64,000 nucleotides of DNA from positions 20,236-84,235 of the forward strand of contig JAUXUF010000311.1 of NCBI GenBank assembly GCA_030684645.1, read 5' to 3'. The stretch comes from Bacteroidota bacterium. GTDB lineage: Bacteria > Bacteroidota > Bacteroidia > Bacteroidales > Prolixibacteraceae. Position numbers and translations under genes: made by a program. The notes beneath the pieces were generated by a model, which worked only from the letters and a program-made list of their open reading frames with translations, ran no database searches and was not told where the DNA came from. How positions within the stretch are numbered: the first letter of the stretch is position 1; the number at the start of each line of letters is the position of its first letter. This document shows, piece by piece, positions 63,931 through 64,000 of the stretch.

Positions 63931-64000
63931 ATGGGGCAATATTTTGGTGAAATTGCTGCTTTGCTGACTGCAGTTTTCTGGACAGTAACAAGCATGTCAT
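63931..64000 (+). CDS. membrane protein N-terminus, possibly EamA/DMT transporter (truncated by window)
   Basis: MGQYFGEIAALLTAVFWTVTSMS... Confidence 0.5.
   Translation, partial: MGQYFGEIAALLTAVFWTVTSMS

Overview
64-kb chromosomal window from a Bacteroidetes genome, judged by TAnnTTTG-type promoters, a T9SS type-B sorting domain, LVIVD/DUF1080 proteins and the style of the ribosomal operon. The backbone is mostly ordinary. It holds a 5'-complete but truncated uvrA, two ECF sigma loci, a serpin, an envelope/polysaccharide cluster (PAP2, GT39, T9SS cargo, GT4, flippase), an EF-G paralogue, a C39-peptidase ABC exporter plus HlyD, and the contiguous str-S10-spc-alpha operon (rpsL to rplQ, ~26.0-43.1 kb). 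It also holds ettA, hisS, hutH, ychF, asnB and a TlpA-like protein. The most unusual segment is the AT-rich accessory block at ~45.5-53.1 kb. It carries a DUF6602-like protein with a PD-(D/E)XK-like motif, a RapA/SNF2-type helicase of 1038 aa, and an adjacent Hsp70/actin-fold ATPase with a charged insert. A BRO-N protein and an internally deleted wbuC pseudogene follow. REP-like palindromes bracket the three-gene core, and imperfect hairpins resembling integron attC sites follow each unit. I read this block as a candidate undescribed defence-type system in cassette-like units; that is a hypothesis. Other points of interest are an EF-G paralogue with degenerate GTPase motifs, a Nudix regulator with a degraded Nudix box, a DUF4411/ImmA-IrrE toxin-antitoxin-like pair, and an exact 32-bp-period triple repeat upstream of a DUF4143 ATPase. 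No tRNA, rRNA or CRISPR was found by eye. Family names come from motif recognition; no database search was run.
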